Shown here in pieces: positions 6,321-12,671 of a stretch of 12,671 nucleotides of DNA (position 1 is its first letter; each line of letters begins with the position of its first letter). The DNA is taken from positions 1 to 12,671 of the forward strand of contig DLVS01000133.1 of the NCBI GenBank assembly GCA_003445095.1, written 5' to 3'. This DNA comes from Verrucomicrobiales bacterium. Lineage in GTDB: Bacteria; Verrucomicrobiota; Verrucomicrobiia; Limisphaerales; UBA9464. The position numbers were made by a program, and so were the translations under genes. The notes below the pieces were generated by a model. That model made no database searches, was not told the origin of the DNA, and was given only the letters and a program-made list of their open reading frames with translations.

Positions 6321-6788
6321 TGGAAACTCCTTGGGAACTTTTCAGTCCGCTGTCCAGGTGGTCGTCGACAACTTGGAACAAAGCATCGATTTGCCGAATC
6401 CAAGCAGACCATTCCAAACGCCGTGTGAAGTAGAGCATTCAAGGCGAACTGGAGGGATGATAGGCGGATTGTTCCGGTCTTGTCATTCGTGAATTTCGGC
6501 AAATCCACAGTCATTGTAAGCCCTACTCGCGAGCAGTCCGGGAGTTTGGTGCGGGCATGGTCTGGAATCGCCAAAGTCCCGCGCCACAACCGCATTTTTA
6601 TAGCTGTCTTCAAATCCCTGATTCTCTGGCAAAATAACTGGCAAATGGCCGTTAAGTTTATGGGTGAATAGTAACATGCTGGCACTAGTGATTGACGGGG
6701 CAGTAGTCGTACTGGTCTGCGCGCGCAAGGAATCCAAAGCGTCAACAACAACTCGGCTTGCTTATCAAGCAGCGAACGAAAGAGGGTC
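6321..6788. other. 468-bp stretch without a convincing gene, at the expected immunity-gene position
   Basis: This lies immediately downstream of the RHS toxin tip, where polymorphic toxin loci normally place an immunity gene. On the minus strand one frame is open from 6847 (TTG; ATGs at 6829 and 6817) to 6317, 176 codons. It overlaps the RHS 3' end and its TGA overlaps the ATG of the secreted-protein gene. Its translation is rich in Arg, Cys and Pro and does not look like a natural protein, so I do not call it a gene. A second frame (6483-6737, minus) is equally inconclusive. A weak hairpin, TGCTT-ATC-AAGCA (6759-6771), lacks a T-run and is a poor terminator. Confidence 0.4.
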
Positions 6789-9700
6789 TTATTTCTGGTT
6801 TTTGTCGGTTTCTCCATATGTTGATGCATTCCCTTTTGGATAGTCAACTACGACATCAAGAGTCGTATCAGAGCTAGTCGTCCTGTATTCTAATAATTTA
6901 CTGAAAAACCGAGACTCGGTTTCAATGCAGCCATGAGTATATCCCTTGTCTGAGTCATGCACATAAAAATCTCCGCGCCCATACATTTTATTCCCGCTAT
7001 CGGGTTCAAGAGCGGCGCGTCGATTTCCCCAATCTCCCTCAGTTCCTTGCGCCCCATAGGTGAAACATTGCCCGTCCGTCCTGCAGGCTTTCTCTGGAAT
7101 CTGTTCGATTCCTCGCTCTTTGCTCCTAGTGATCTCGCCTGTTCTGGAATCGACAGGCGCCGTTCGGTCCGGAGATGGACGCAAGTTGATCTTGTAAGAA
7201 CCCTCAGGCAATGGTCCCCCGCTCGCCAGGCCCGCCTTCTTGTTCTGAAACATCGCCGATTGCATACCCGGAATTCCAGAGGTAGCTTTGAACGTATCAA
7301 GCGGCTTGCTGGTGTCGCCTTTGTTCCCAGCGTACCAAATAAGCTTTGTTCCTGTGTACTTCAGCCAGTCGAGTCCGTTGGGATCGATAGAATTCACCGG
7401 TCGATTGATGCAGTAAGAGTAAAGATTTAGCATTTGTGGGGTGGACAAGAATCGCACTAGCCTACCCCTATCCAGTGAGTCAGCATTTTCATAGAGTCTG
7501 TCCACGCTCGTAAATCTGGACATGCCAGGGCATCTGAATCGAGCTCCAAAATACTCCAATAGGCTTTCTTGATCGGTTTCCTTTTGAGTAAATGTGTAGA
7601 TCTCCGTGATATTGCTCTGATTAGCGTTAGCCCGGGAATGACCGAACGCGTAGAAATAGCGGTCTGCAATCCGGGAACCTTGTGAGTCCGTTACTACGCT
7701 TGCCGAACCAAGGTGGTCTTGATGGTAATAGCGAATTCGCAACTCGCTTGCCGGCACTTCCAGCGTTGTTGGAGCATCCGTCGGTGCCATGAAGCCATCG
7801 CCCACGGCCAGTGTTGCCGGGAAATCGGATTGACTGGTCAAGTTGGTCGCGTAGTGGACGCGCCAGGTCTGAATCGCTCCGTCAAATTTCCAGAGGGCAA
7901 TGTCCGCCCTCACCCCTAAGATAGGGAGTTCTTCCAGTCCCGCGCCGGGCTGGAAACTTGCGCCGGCAGGGGCGGTGCGATTCAGGGGGTCGGTGTATGC
8001 GCCGGTGACTTGAGCGGTGCAGTTCGTCGCGGCGTTGATCCAGAGCACTGTGCCGGCGGGCAGAGCGTCTGTCGGGATAACCGATAGCCAAGAGCCGGTA
8101 GCCGAGTTCCATTGCACGGCTGCAGGCAGAACCCCCTCACCCAGGCCCTCTTCCCCCGTGGCGGAGAGGGAAGCAGAACTGCGGAGTTGATTGAGCGCAT
8201 TGGTGACGGTGACGGTGACGGCGAGGGAGACGAGGTTCCAGCCGGGCCAGAGGCGGAAGCGTTGGACGCGCTGGTTGGTGGTGAATGAACCGGTCACGCG
8301 TGCCACGCGGGTGTTGCCGTTCCAAACGTATTTGGTGGGCGCATCGTGCTCGCGGACTTCGAAGTATTTGTCGGGATAGAGAACGGATTCCACCTCACCC
8401 CGGGCCTCTCCCCCAGCGGATAGGGAGCTCTTTTTAGCGACGCGTTTGATGATGCGGCGGTCGGCGTAGTCGTAGGTATATTCGGCGCGCATCTCGGAGT
8501 TTTCCACGGCAATGAGGCGATCCTTGAAGTCCCAGGTGTTGGTTAGGCCGTCAATGAGGGTCATGTTGCCGTTGGCATCGTAGGGATATTCTCGATTTGC
8601 GATTTGCGATTTGCGATTTGCGAGTGAAGTGAGCGCGTGGGGGCCCGGTGAAGCGCTTGAGGCGCGACCGATTCTACCGGACTTTCCCGTACTCCCTCCA
8701 TAACTCATGTCGCCGAGGTCGGTGACAGAAAGTCCCTTTTCCAAATGCACGATGTCGGAGTGTTGCGCGAGCATGTTGCCGATGCGGTCGTAGCTGTAGC
8801 TAATGAAATTGGTTGAGGGAGGAGAGTTGAGGGTTAAGGAATTGTACGTCGCGCGGGTGATGCGGTAGAGGTCATCGTATGCAAATACTTGGGTGTTGCG
8901 GCGCGGGTCATCCAGCGGCACGGCGGAGGCCGGGCGGTTGTCGGAAATGGACCTGATGTTGGAAACGCCGTCGAAGTCGTAGGTGAAGTTTATTAATTGA
9001 GAGTTGAGGGTTGAGGGTTGAGAGACCGTGAGGAGCGAGTTGAGTCGGAGTCGAGGGTCGTAGCCGTAGGTGGTACGCACCCCGTTACCGTAGTCAATCC
9101 ACGCCAACTGGTCGGACGGCTGATAGAGAATGTTGGAGATGACGAGGCCGCCTCGGGTCAGGCCGTTCACGCCACCGATGATTTTTTGCAGAAGATTCCG
9201 GGCATTGTAGGCGTAGCCGATCTGGTCGTTGTCCGGATAGGTCAACGTGGTCGCGCGATCAAGCGAGTCGTAAGCGTAGCCGGTGCGATAGCTGACGAGC
9301 GGAGTTGAGGGCTGAGAGCTGAGGGTCGAGAGGAATTGTGGGTCGGGGATGCGTTTGATGACAGATTCGACGCGGCCACGGGAATCGTAAGAGGTGTGTT
9401 CCTCTCCGGAAAGGTCTTGTGCCCACGCCAACATTCCCTTGGTGTTATTGCCGCTGGCATAGGTGCCGTCGCCCACGGGGACATTCGAGTCGGGGACGTC
9501 ATAGTGGTACAAGACATCCGGCGTACGCCCCAAGGCGTCGAGGTAGTCCTCGGAGAGCAGGCGGTTCACGCCGTCGTAGGTGTATTGGATGTGCTGAGAT
9601 TTGGCGTCAACGGTCTCGCGGAGATTCGAGGCGGCGTCGTAAGTGTAAATCATTACGCCCCGGTCGGGGTCGTTCATGAAGAGCTTTCGCTGCAGGCCAT

Positions 9701-12641
9701 CGTAGCGAAACCACTTCTGGTTGCTTTGGCTATCGGTAATGTGGGTGAGGTTGTCGTTGAGGTCGTATTGGTATTCAGTGGGCCATTCCTTGATCGTGCC
9801 ACTCGGCGTGCCGTCGTCATTCAAGCGCACGACTTCGAGAACTTTGATCAGACGACCCAGTCCGTCTAAGCACTGGACCATCGGGGTATCATGATATGGA
9901 GACGCAGGATCGCTGTCGTTTTCATCAAAAAGGCGCCTTTCCAACGGGAGGATTTGCGTGATTGCGCGAGCGCGAGTGAGTTCATTCGTCAAAAGGGTAA
10001 ACGTTTCGGGAGGATTGATCGTGATGATTTCGCGCCCGGTCGGATCGGCACGTTTGTCGGTTTTGACAACGGGATCGCCATTCAAGCTCGCCGTGGGCGG
10101 CCGCCCGGTGGGCCAAACCTGGCCGAAATGCGGCGGGCTGGAATCATCGGCGCCAGCCTCGATTTCATAGGGAAGCCATTCGGACTGCATCCCCATTCGG
10201 CGGTTGTAAGATTGTGCTCCGCTGATAATCCACCGCCCGGCGGTATCGCTTTCCTTAGCCTCGGCCAGTTTTCGCCCACAGCCGTCGGTGTAAGAGACCA
10301 TTACATGCGCGCCGGGCTGGCTGGCCACTTCGCGCAAGCGCGTCATCACGCGGCTGGAAGCGCGGATGCTACCGGAAGAACTGAGGGTGAGATTTCCCGC
10401 GCGGTCGTATTGATACACGCGGCTGCGATTCGGGTCAGCGGGCGAGTATTCGTAGGTCGCAGTCGGGAAGGCTGGGCTATCCAACGGTTTTACGATGGCC
10501 ACGAGTCGAGCAAAACTGTCGTACTCGTAGCGGGTGAGGTTGCCATTGAAGTCCGTGGAACTGGTGATGACGCCGAACCCGAGGTCGTAGTCGGCGGAAA
10601 TGACAAGATCAGCGTTAGCACCGCCTACCACGATGGTTTCGTTTACCGGATAGGTTCGGAACGCGGTGTCGTAATCAATGCGCCGGGCATGGCCCGCGGC
10701 GAGGTTTCCCGGAGTACCCAATGGATCGAGGGTGGCGATGCTGTTGCCGAACGGGTCATATTGAGAGCGAACCTTCTGTACCACCGATCCTGCGGGCAGA
10801 CGTGGATCGCCCGGGCGATCGGACTGATCCGTAAGGGCCGGAAGCGCGGCGGAGTCGGTAACGATTTGTTCGACTCGATGCAATAGGGCGCGGTCGCCGA
10901 TCGTCCCGAGCGGAAGCCCCTGGAAGGCAGGGCCGTCGTAGAAGTTCCTTGTCTCCGAAACGAACACTCCGTTCTCGTCCGTGACTCGCATACGCGCCGG
11001 CTTGTCAATGATCCAACGATGTAGGGCTTCGCCACCATGTGAATACTCAGTGGATGAGAATCGTTCATCGTCGTAGTCCCCAGGAGCGACGACTCCGAAG
11101 TCGCGCTGGAGGGTGAGATTGCCGAAATCATCATAGTCGCTGGCCTTCGCCGTAACGCGCGGCGGACGCGGGGGGTGCGCCAAGGCGATTTGAAGGAGGC
11201 CATTCGCTTCAATGATTTCTTTGGTAACAGAGGAGACGAAGGCAAAGGAGACGGAGCGACCCGAACCGCCCTGACCGTCCCGAACCCCAACCTCAGGCGA
11301 AGCCGACGCGAAACGTCCCGGCGGCGCGAGCGCGGGATCGATAGGTCGATAAAGCCGTCGAATTTGCCACTCCTGGCGGATCCGCGAATAGACGTATTGA
11401 TCAGGGGTCATTCGGACTCGCTCCGCCGCGTTGACAGAATTGAAAACGCTCCAGCAGCCTCGGTCGAAGTCCGCGCCGTCGTCAGTGTTGTAAAGCACCC
11501 AAGGGTCGAGTTTCTCTTCCCACACTTGGCGACCCTTCAGGATTTCTTCCTCACGCCCGCCTTCTTCGGAGATTTCGTCCACGGGAAGAGCGCCATTCCA
11601 TCCCAAAGGATACTCGTCGTTGTCACGGCCGTCGGCGGCGCCAGTCAAGTAACGGAACCGGGTTACCAGAGTCGGACTGCTGACCTGTCCGGTGGGACTA
11701 TTTGTCGGATTCCAACCTGGGGCCCGCACCAACCCTTCTCCCCAACTGTCGCCCATTGGACTCGTCACCAAGTTCGTCGCGGCGATGACGTCGTCGCCAT
11801 AGTCGATGCGCTCAGCAAAAGCGAATCCTCGAAATTCTCGCTCGAACCCATCGAAATAGGCGTCGCGATAGCGAAATTCGCTGAGGTACTGGTCGGTGGT
11901 TCCCAAGTCGGAGTCGTGCACGCCATCGAGGTCGAAGCCGCAGGTGGTGCGGATACGCCGGACGACTTGAAGGGGAAAGGGACACCAGGTCTGCCAGGGA
12001 TGCTGGGATTCACGAGCACGGATCAGGTCATCGACGGCATTTCCATAGGTGATCTCGGTGACCTTGCCGAGACTGTTGTCGATTCGCGTCAGCAGGTTGG
12101 GCTTTCCCCCGGGAAGCAGATCCAGCCAATAGAACGAGTTCTCTATTCCAGTATTGCACCAAATGAGATCGGTCGAACCGTTGGCGTTGAGGTCGGCTTG
12201 GCGGAACGTGGTCGGCGCAAACATGTCTCGCGGCAGATAACGCGGCAGATTCGCGTGAGTAAACGGAGTGGACCACTGGCGCCCGGCGATGTTGATCCGC
12301 AGTTCGAGCCAGGAACTTGAACCTCCGTCGCTGTGCAGCAGCGCGATATCAGCGAGGCCGTCGCCAGTCAAATCTTGGACCAACAGGTCGCGGAGATCGA
12401 AGTGGTCAACTTGGAATGCATCACCGGTGGCGAGGCTCATTACGCGCATTTCGCCCCAGCGTCCGATCGCGCAATACGGCCAATAACGGACGGTCAGCGT
12501 GGCGCAAATTCCGCTGCCGCTCAGTTCGAGATAGACTAAGTCTTGCAGGCGATCGCCGTTCATGTCGGCCAGATGCACTTCGGGGTTAGCAGCGCCATTC
12601 TGCTCGAACGAGAAGTCAAAGCCGACCATGTCGGGATTCAT
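6789..12641 (-). CDS. TcB/SpvB-like RHS (YD-repeat) polymorphic toxin with C-terminal L,D-transpeptidase tip
   Basis: At least 1950 aa. Approximate layout: VCBS/FG-GAP-like motifs at 20-170 (LADMNGDRLQDLVYL, VQDLTGDGLADIALL, QADLNANGSTDLIW); a TcdB/SpvB-type middle segment near 250-280 (DGFEREFRGFAFAE); many YD repeats at 495-1450 (YDDFGNL, YDPFGN, YEYDSFARL, YDANGNM); an unusual GWNLVSL insert at about 1460-1636; the RHS core at about 1638-1757 (HQDHLGSASVVTD, EYFGARF, NLYSYCINRPVNSIDPNGL); and a variable tip at 1758-1950. This matches Tc-toxin B-C shells, which encapsulate and self-cleave a toxic C-terminus. The tip carries GPLPEG and His1895-x9-Cys1905, suggesting a peptidoglycan L,D-transpeptidase-like toxin. 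The SpvB N-terminus and signal are absent, and the frame is open to 12671 with no ribosome binding site at ATG 12641, so the 5' end is almost certainly missing. No TcA-like gene is in view. Confidence 0.92.
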   Translation of the reverse strand: MNPDMVGFDFSFEQNGAANPEVHLADMNGDRLQDLVYLELSGSGICATLTVRYWPYCAIGRWGEMRVMSLATGDAFQVDHFDLRDLLVQDLTGDGLADIALLHSDGGSSSWLELRINIAGRQWSTPFTHANLPRYLPRDMFAPTTFRQADLNANGSTDLIWCNTGIENSFYWLDLLPGGKPNLLTRIDNSLGKVTEITYGNAVDDLIRARESQHPWQTWCPFPLQVVRRIRTTCGFDLDGVHDSDLGTTDQYLSEFRYRDAYFDGFEREFRGFAFAERIDYGDDVIAATNLVTSPMGDSWGEGLVRAPGWNPTNSPTGQVSSPTLVTRFRYLTGAADGRDNDEYPLGWNGALPVDEISEEGGREEEILKGRQVWEEKLDPWVLYNTDDGADFDRGCWSVFNSVNAAERVRMTPDQYVYSRIRQEWQIRRLYRPIDPALAPPGRFASASPEVGVRDGQGGSGRSVSFAFVSSVTKEIIEANGLLQIALAHPPRPPRVTAKASDYDDFGNLTLQRDFGVVAPGDYDDERFSSTEYSHGGEALHRWIIDKPARMRVTDENGVFVSETRNFYDGPAFQGLPLGTIGDRALLHRVEQIVTDSAALPALTDQSDRPGDPRLPAGSVVQKVRSQYDPFGNSIATLDPLGTPGNLAAGHARRIDYDTAFRTYPVNETIVVGGANADLVISADYDLGFGVITSSTDFNGNLTRYEYDSFARLVAIVKPLDSPAFPTATYEYSPADPNRSRVYQYDRAGNLTLSSSGSIRASSRVMTRLREVASQPGAHVMVSYTDGCGRKLAEAKESDTAGRWIISGAQSYNRRMGMQSEWLPYEIEAGADDSSPPHFGQVWPTGRPPTASLNGDPVVKTDKRADPTGREIITINPPETFTLLTNELTRARAITQILPLERRLFDENDSDPASPYHDTPMVQCLDGLGRLIKVLEVVRLNDDGTPSGTIKEWPTEYQYDLNDNLTHITDSQSNQKWFRYDGLQRKLFMNDPDRGVMIYTYDAASNLRETVDAKSQHIQYTYDGVNRLLSEDYLDALGRTPDVLYHYDVPDSNVPVGDGTYASGNNTKGMLAWAQDLSGEEHTSYDSRGRVESVIKRIPDPQFLSTLSSQPSTPLVSYRTGYAYDSLDRATTLTYPDNDQIGYAYNARNLLQKIIGGVNGLTRGGLVISNILYQPSDQLAWIDYGNGVRTTYGYDPRLRLNSLLTVSQPSTLNSQLINFTYDFDGVSNIRSISDNRPASAVPLDDPRRNTQVFAYDDLYRITRATYNSLTLNSPPSTNFISYSYDRIGNMLAQHSDIVHLEKGLSVTDLGDMSYGGSTGKSGRIGRASSASPGPHALTSLANRKSQIANREYPYDANGNMTLIDGLTNTWDFKDRLIAVENSEMRAEYTYDYADRRIIKRVAKKSSLSAGGEARGEVESVLYPDKYFEVREHDAPTKYVWNGNTRVARVTGSFTTNQRVQRFRLWPGWNLVSLAVTVTVTNALNQLRSSASLSATGEEGLGEGVLPAAVQWNSATGSWLSVIPTDALPAGTVLWINAATNCTAQVTGAYTDPLNRTAPAGASFQPGAGLEELPILGVRADIALWKFDGAIQTWRVHYATNLTSQSDFPATLAVGDGFMAPTDAPTTLEVPASELRIRYYHQDHLGSASVVTDSQGSRIADRYFYAFGHSRANANQSNITEIYTFTQKETDQESLLEYFGARFRCPGMSRFTSVDRLYENADSLDRGRLVRFLSTPQMLNLYSYCINRPVNSIDPNGLDWLKYTGTKLIWYAGNKGDTSKPLDTFKATSGIPGMQSAMFQNKKAGLASGGPLPEGSYKINLRPSPDRTAPVDSRTGEITRSKERGIEQIPEKACRTDGQCFTYGAQGTEGDWGNRRAALEPDSGNKMYGRGDFYVHDSDKGYTHGCIETESRFFSKLLEYRTTSSDTTLDVVVDYPKGNASTYGETDKNQK
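6792..7370 (-). other. Toxin tip of the RHS protein: Tlde1/DUF2778 or YkuD-like L,D-transpeptidase domain
   Basis: Residues 1758-1950, directly after the DPNGL boundary. The start (LKYTGTKLIWYAGNKGD) is a beta hairpin as in the first strands of DUF2778/Tlde1 proteins. GGPLPEGSYKI corresponds to the conserved GPIPEGTY-type turn. DFYVHDSDKGYTHGCIE carries the His...(S/T)HGC catalytic signature, with His1895 and Cys1905 as candidate catalytic pair. Tlde1 effectors of type VI secretion use this fold to cut peptide stems or swap D-amino acids in peptidoglycan, acting in the periplasm. Whether this tip behaves the same way is inference. About 60 residues rich in charge lie between the two motifs (DRTAPVDSRTGEITRSKERG, then a Cys pair CRTDGQC), longer than in compact family members. 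About 25 polar residues end the protein. Confidence 0.7.
8134..8171. repeat. REP-like palindromic element inside the RHS gene, copy 1
   Basis: This segment runs CCCTCACCCAGGCCCTCT and on to GGCGGAGAGGG, with hairpin arms CCCTCT (8146-8151) and AGAGGG (8165-8170). It resembles the CCTCACCCC-GGCCCTCTCCCC intergenic repeats seen in many bacterial genomes. Here it is translated in frame as SLSATGEEGLGEG within the GWNLVSL insert. Confidence 0.6.
8202..8219. repeat. Hexamer tract (GGTGAC)x3 in the RHS gene
   Basis: Three tandem copies of GGTGAC are translated on the minus strand as alternating Val-Thr (AVTVTVTN) just after the GWNLVSL motif. Slippage could change length by two residues per unit without a frameshift. 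Confidence 0.6.
8392..8427. repeat. REP-like palindromic element inside the RHS gene, copy 2
   Basis: ACCTCACCCCGGGCCTCTCC and the following GCGGATAGGGAG align with copy 1 at 8134-8171 over their whole length, with scattered differences. It is translated in frame as SLSAGGEARGE, between a YD repeat (IIKRVAKK) and ESVLYPDKYFEV. Both copies have the same orientation and the same reading frame, so both give an SLSA(G/T)GE peptide. Confidence 0.6.
8594..8621. repeat. Heptamer tract (GATTTGC)x4 in the RHS gene
   Basis: Four perfect tandem copies of GATTTGC, read on the minus strand as part of LANRKSQIANREY. It sits between YD repeats next to a low-complexity stretch (GRASSASPGPHALTS). Confidence 0.8.
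8812..8839. repeat. Heptamer tract related to GTTGAGG (four units) in the RHS gene
   Basis: Units are GTTGAGG, GAGGAGA, GTTGAGG and GTTAAGG, so one is degenerate. Read on the minus strand as LTLNSPPSTN. Same family as the tracts at 9003 and 9303. Confidence 0.6.
9003..9023. repeat. Heptamer tract GTTGAGG x3 in the RHS gene
   Basis: Three units (GTTGAGG, GTTGAGG, GTTGAGA), read on the minus strand as SQPSTLNSQL between two YD repeats. Total length 21 bp, a multiple of three. Confidence 0.75.
9303..9330. repeat. Heptamer tract related to GTTGAGG (four units) in the RHS gene
   Basis: Units are GTTGAGG, GCTGAGA, GCTGAGG and GTCGAGA, read on the minus strand as STLSSQPSTP. Third occurrence of the family within about 520 bp. 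Confidence 0.65.
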
Positions 12642-12648
12642 TTGCTTG

Positions 12649-12663
12649 AAAAAAAAAAAAAAA
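12649..12663. repeat. Homopolymer run of 15 A at the window edge
   Basis: A run of 15 A is followed by GTG and five A at the very end. On the minus strand it adds a run of Phe codons in frame upstream of ATG 12641. Such a peptide does not fit an SpvB/TcB protein, so the run may be a contig-end sequencing or assembly artefact, or a real break point. Confidence 0.6.
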
Positions 12664-12671
12664 GTGAAAAA

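Noticed and set aside
9891..10886. 331-codon plus-strand open frame
   Set aside because: It lies wholly antisense to the YD-repeat part of the RHS gene, whose motifs are unmistakable. GC-rich repeats with biased codons often leave long antisense frames open; the translation has no recognisable domain.
11175..12320. 381-codon plus-strand open frame
   Set aside because: Antisense to the VCBS/TcdB-like N-terminal part of the RHS gene. No ribosome binding site and no natural-looking domain.

Overview
The window looks like a fragment of a plasmid or plasmid-like replicon from a bacterium outside the well-studied groups, most likely Verrucomicrobiota or a relative. This taxonomic guess is inference. 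It rests on the style of the replication initiator, on a secreted protein with a DSDGDGVPD calcium-binding motif and a C-terminal tail ending in a PGPYFYW-type motif, and on translated heptanucleotide repeats inside a large RHS gene. Both ends cut through genes: a tyrosine recombinase is open from base 1, and the RHS frame is open to base 12671 through a run of 15 A. The window may therefore be a whole assembly contig.

Bases 1-4563 are the maintenance half. They hold the catalytic domain of a tyrosine recombinase (+), an unrecognised 156-aa protein (-), and a two-gene partition operon (-) of a ParA ATPase and a small ribbon-helix-helix protein overlapping by ATGA. A 917-bp non-coding region (2219-3135) follows, then a RepA-like replication initiator (+). 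The non-coding region is highly structured. It has two long inverted repeats sharing GCATGCCAGC, two tandem GGCAA-NN-TTGCC palindromes, a distal pair of iterons, a nine-copy iteron array of 22-23 bp period, a more AT-rich segment with a candidate promoter, and a small inverted repeat just before rep. This is the layout of an iteron-regulated theta origin with a neighbouring centromere.

Bases 4564-12671 are the cargo half. They hold an unrecognised 238-aa protein (+), a secreted 266-aa protein (-), a 468-bp stretch without a convincing gene, and a 5.85-kb gene (-) for a TcB/SpvB-like RHS (YD-repeat) protein. The shell region of that protein ends in the usual DPNGL core motif. It is followed by a roughly 193-aa variable tip carrying GPLPEG and H-x9-C (HDSD...THGC) motifs, which I read as a Tlde1/DUF2778 or YkuD-type L,D-transpeptidase toxin acting on peptidoglycan. 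No obvious immunity gene follows. The same gene contains two copies of a REP-like palindromic sequence and four heptamer repeat tracts, all translated in frame.

Functionally, rep, the iterons and parA/RHH would replicate and segregate the element, the recombinase would resolve or integrate it, and the RHS toxin would be its competition or virulence cargo.
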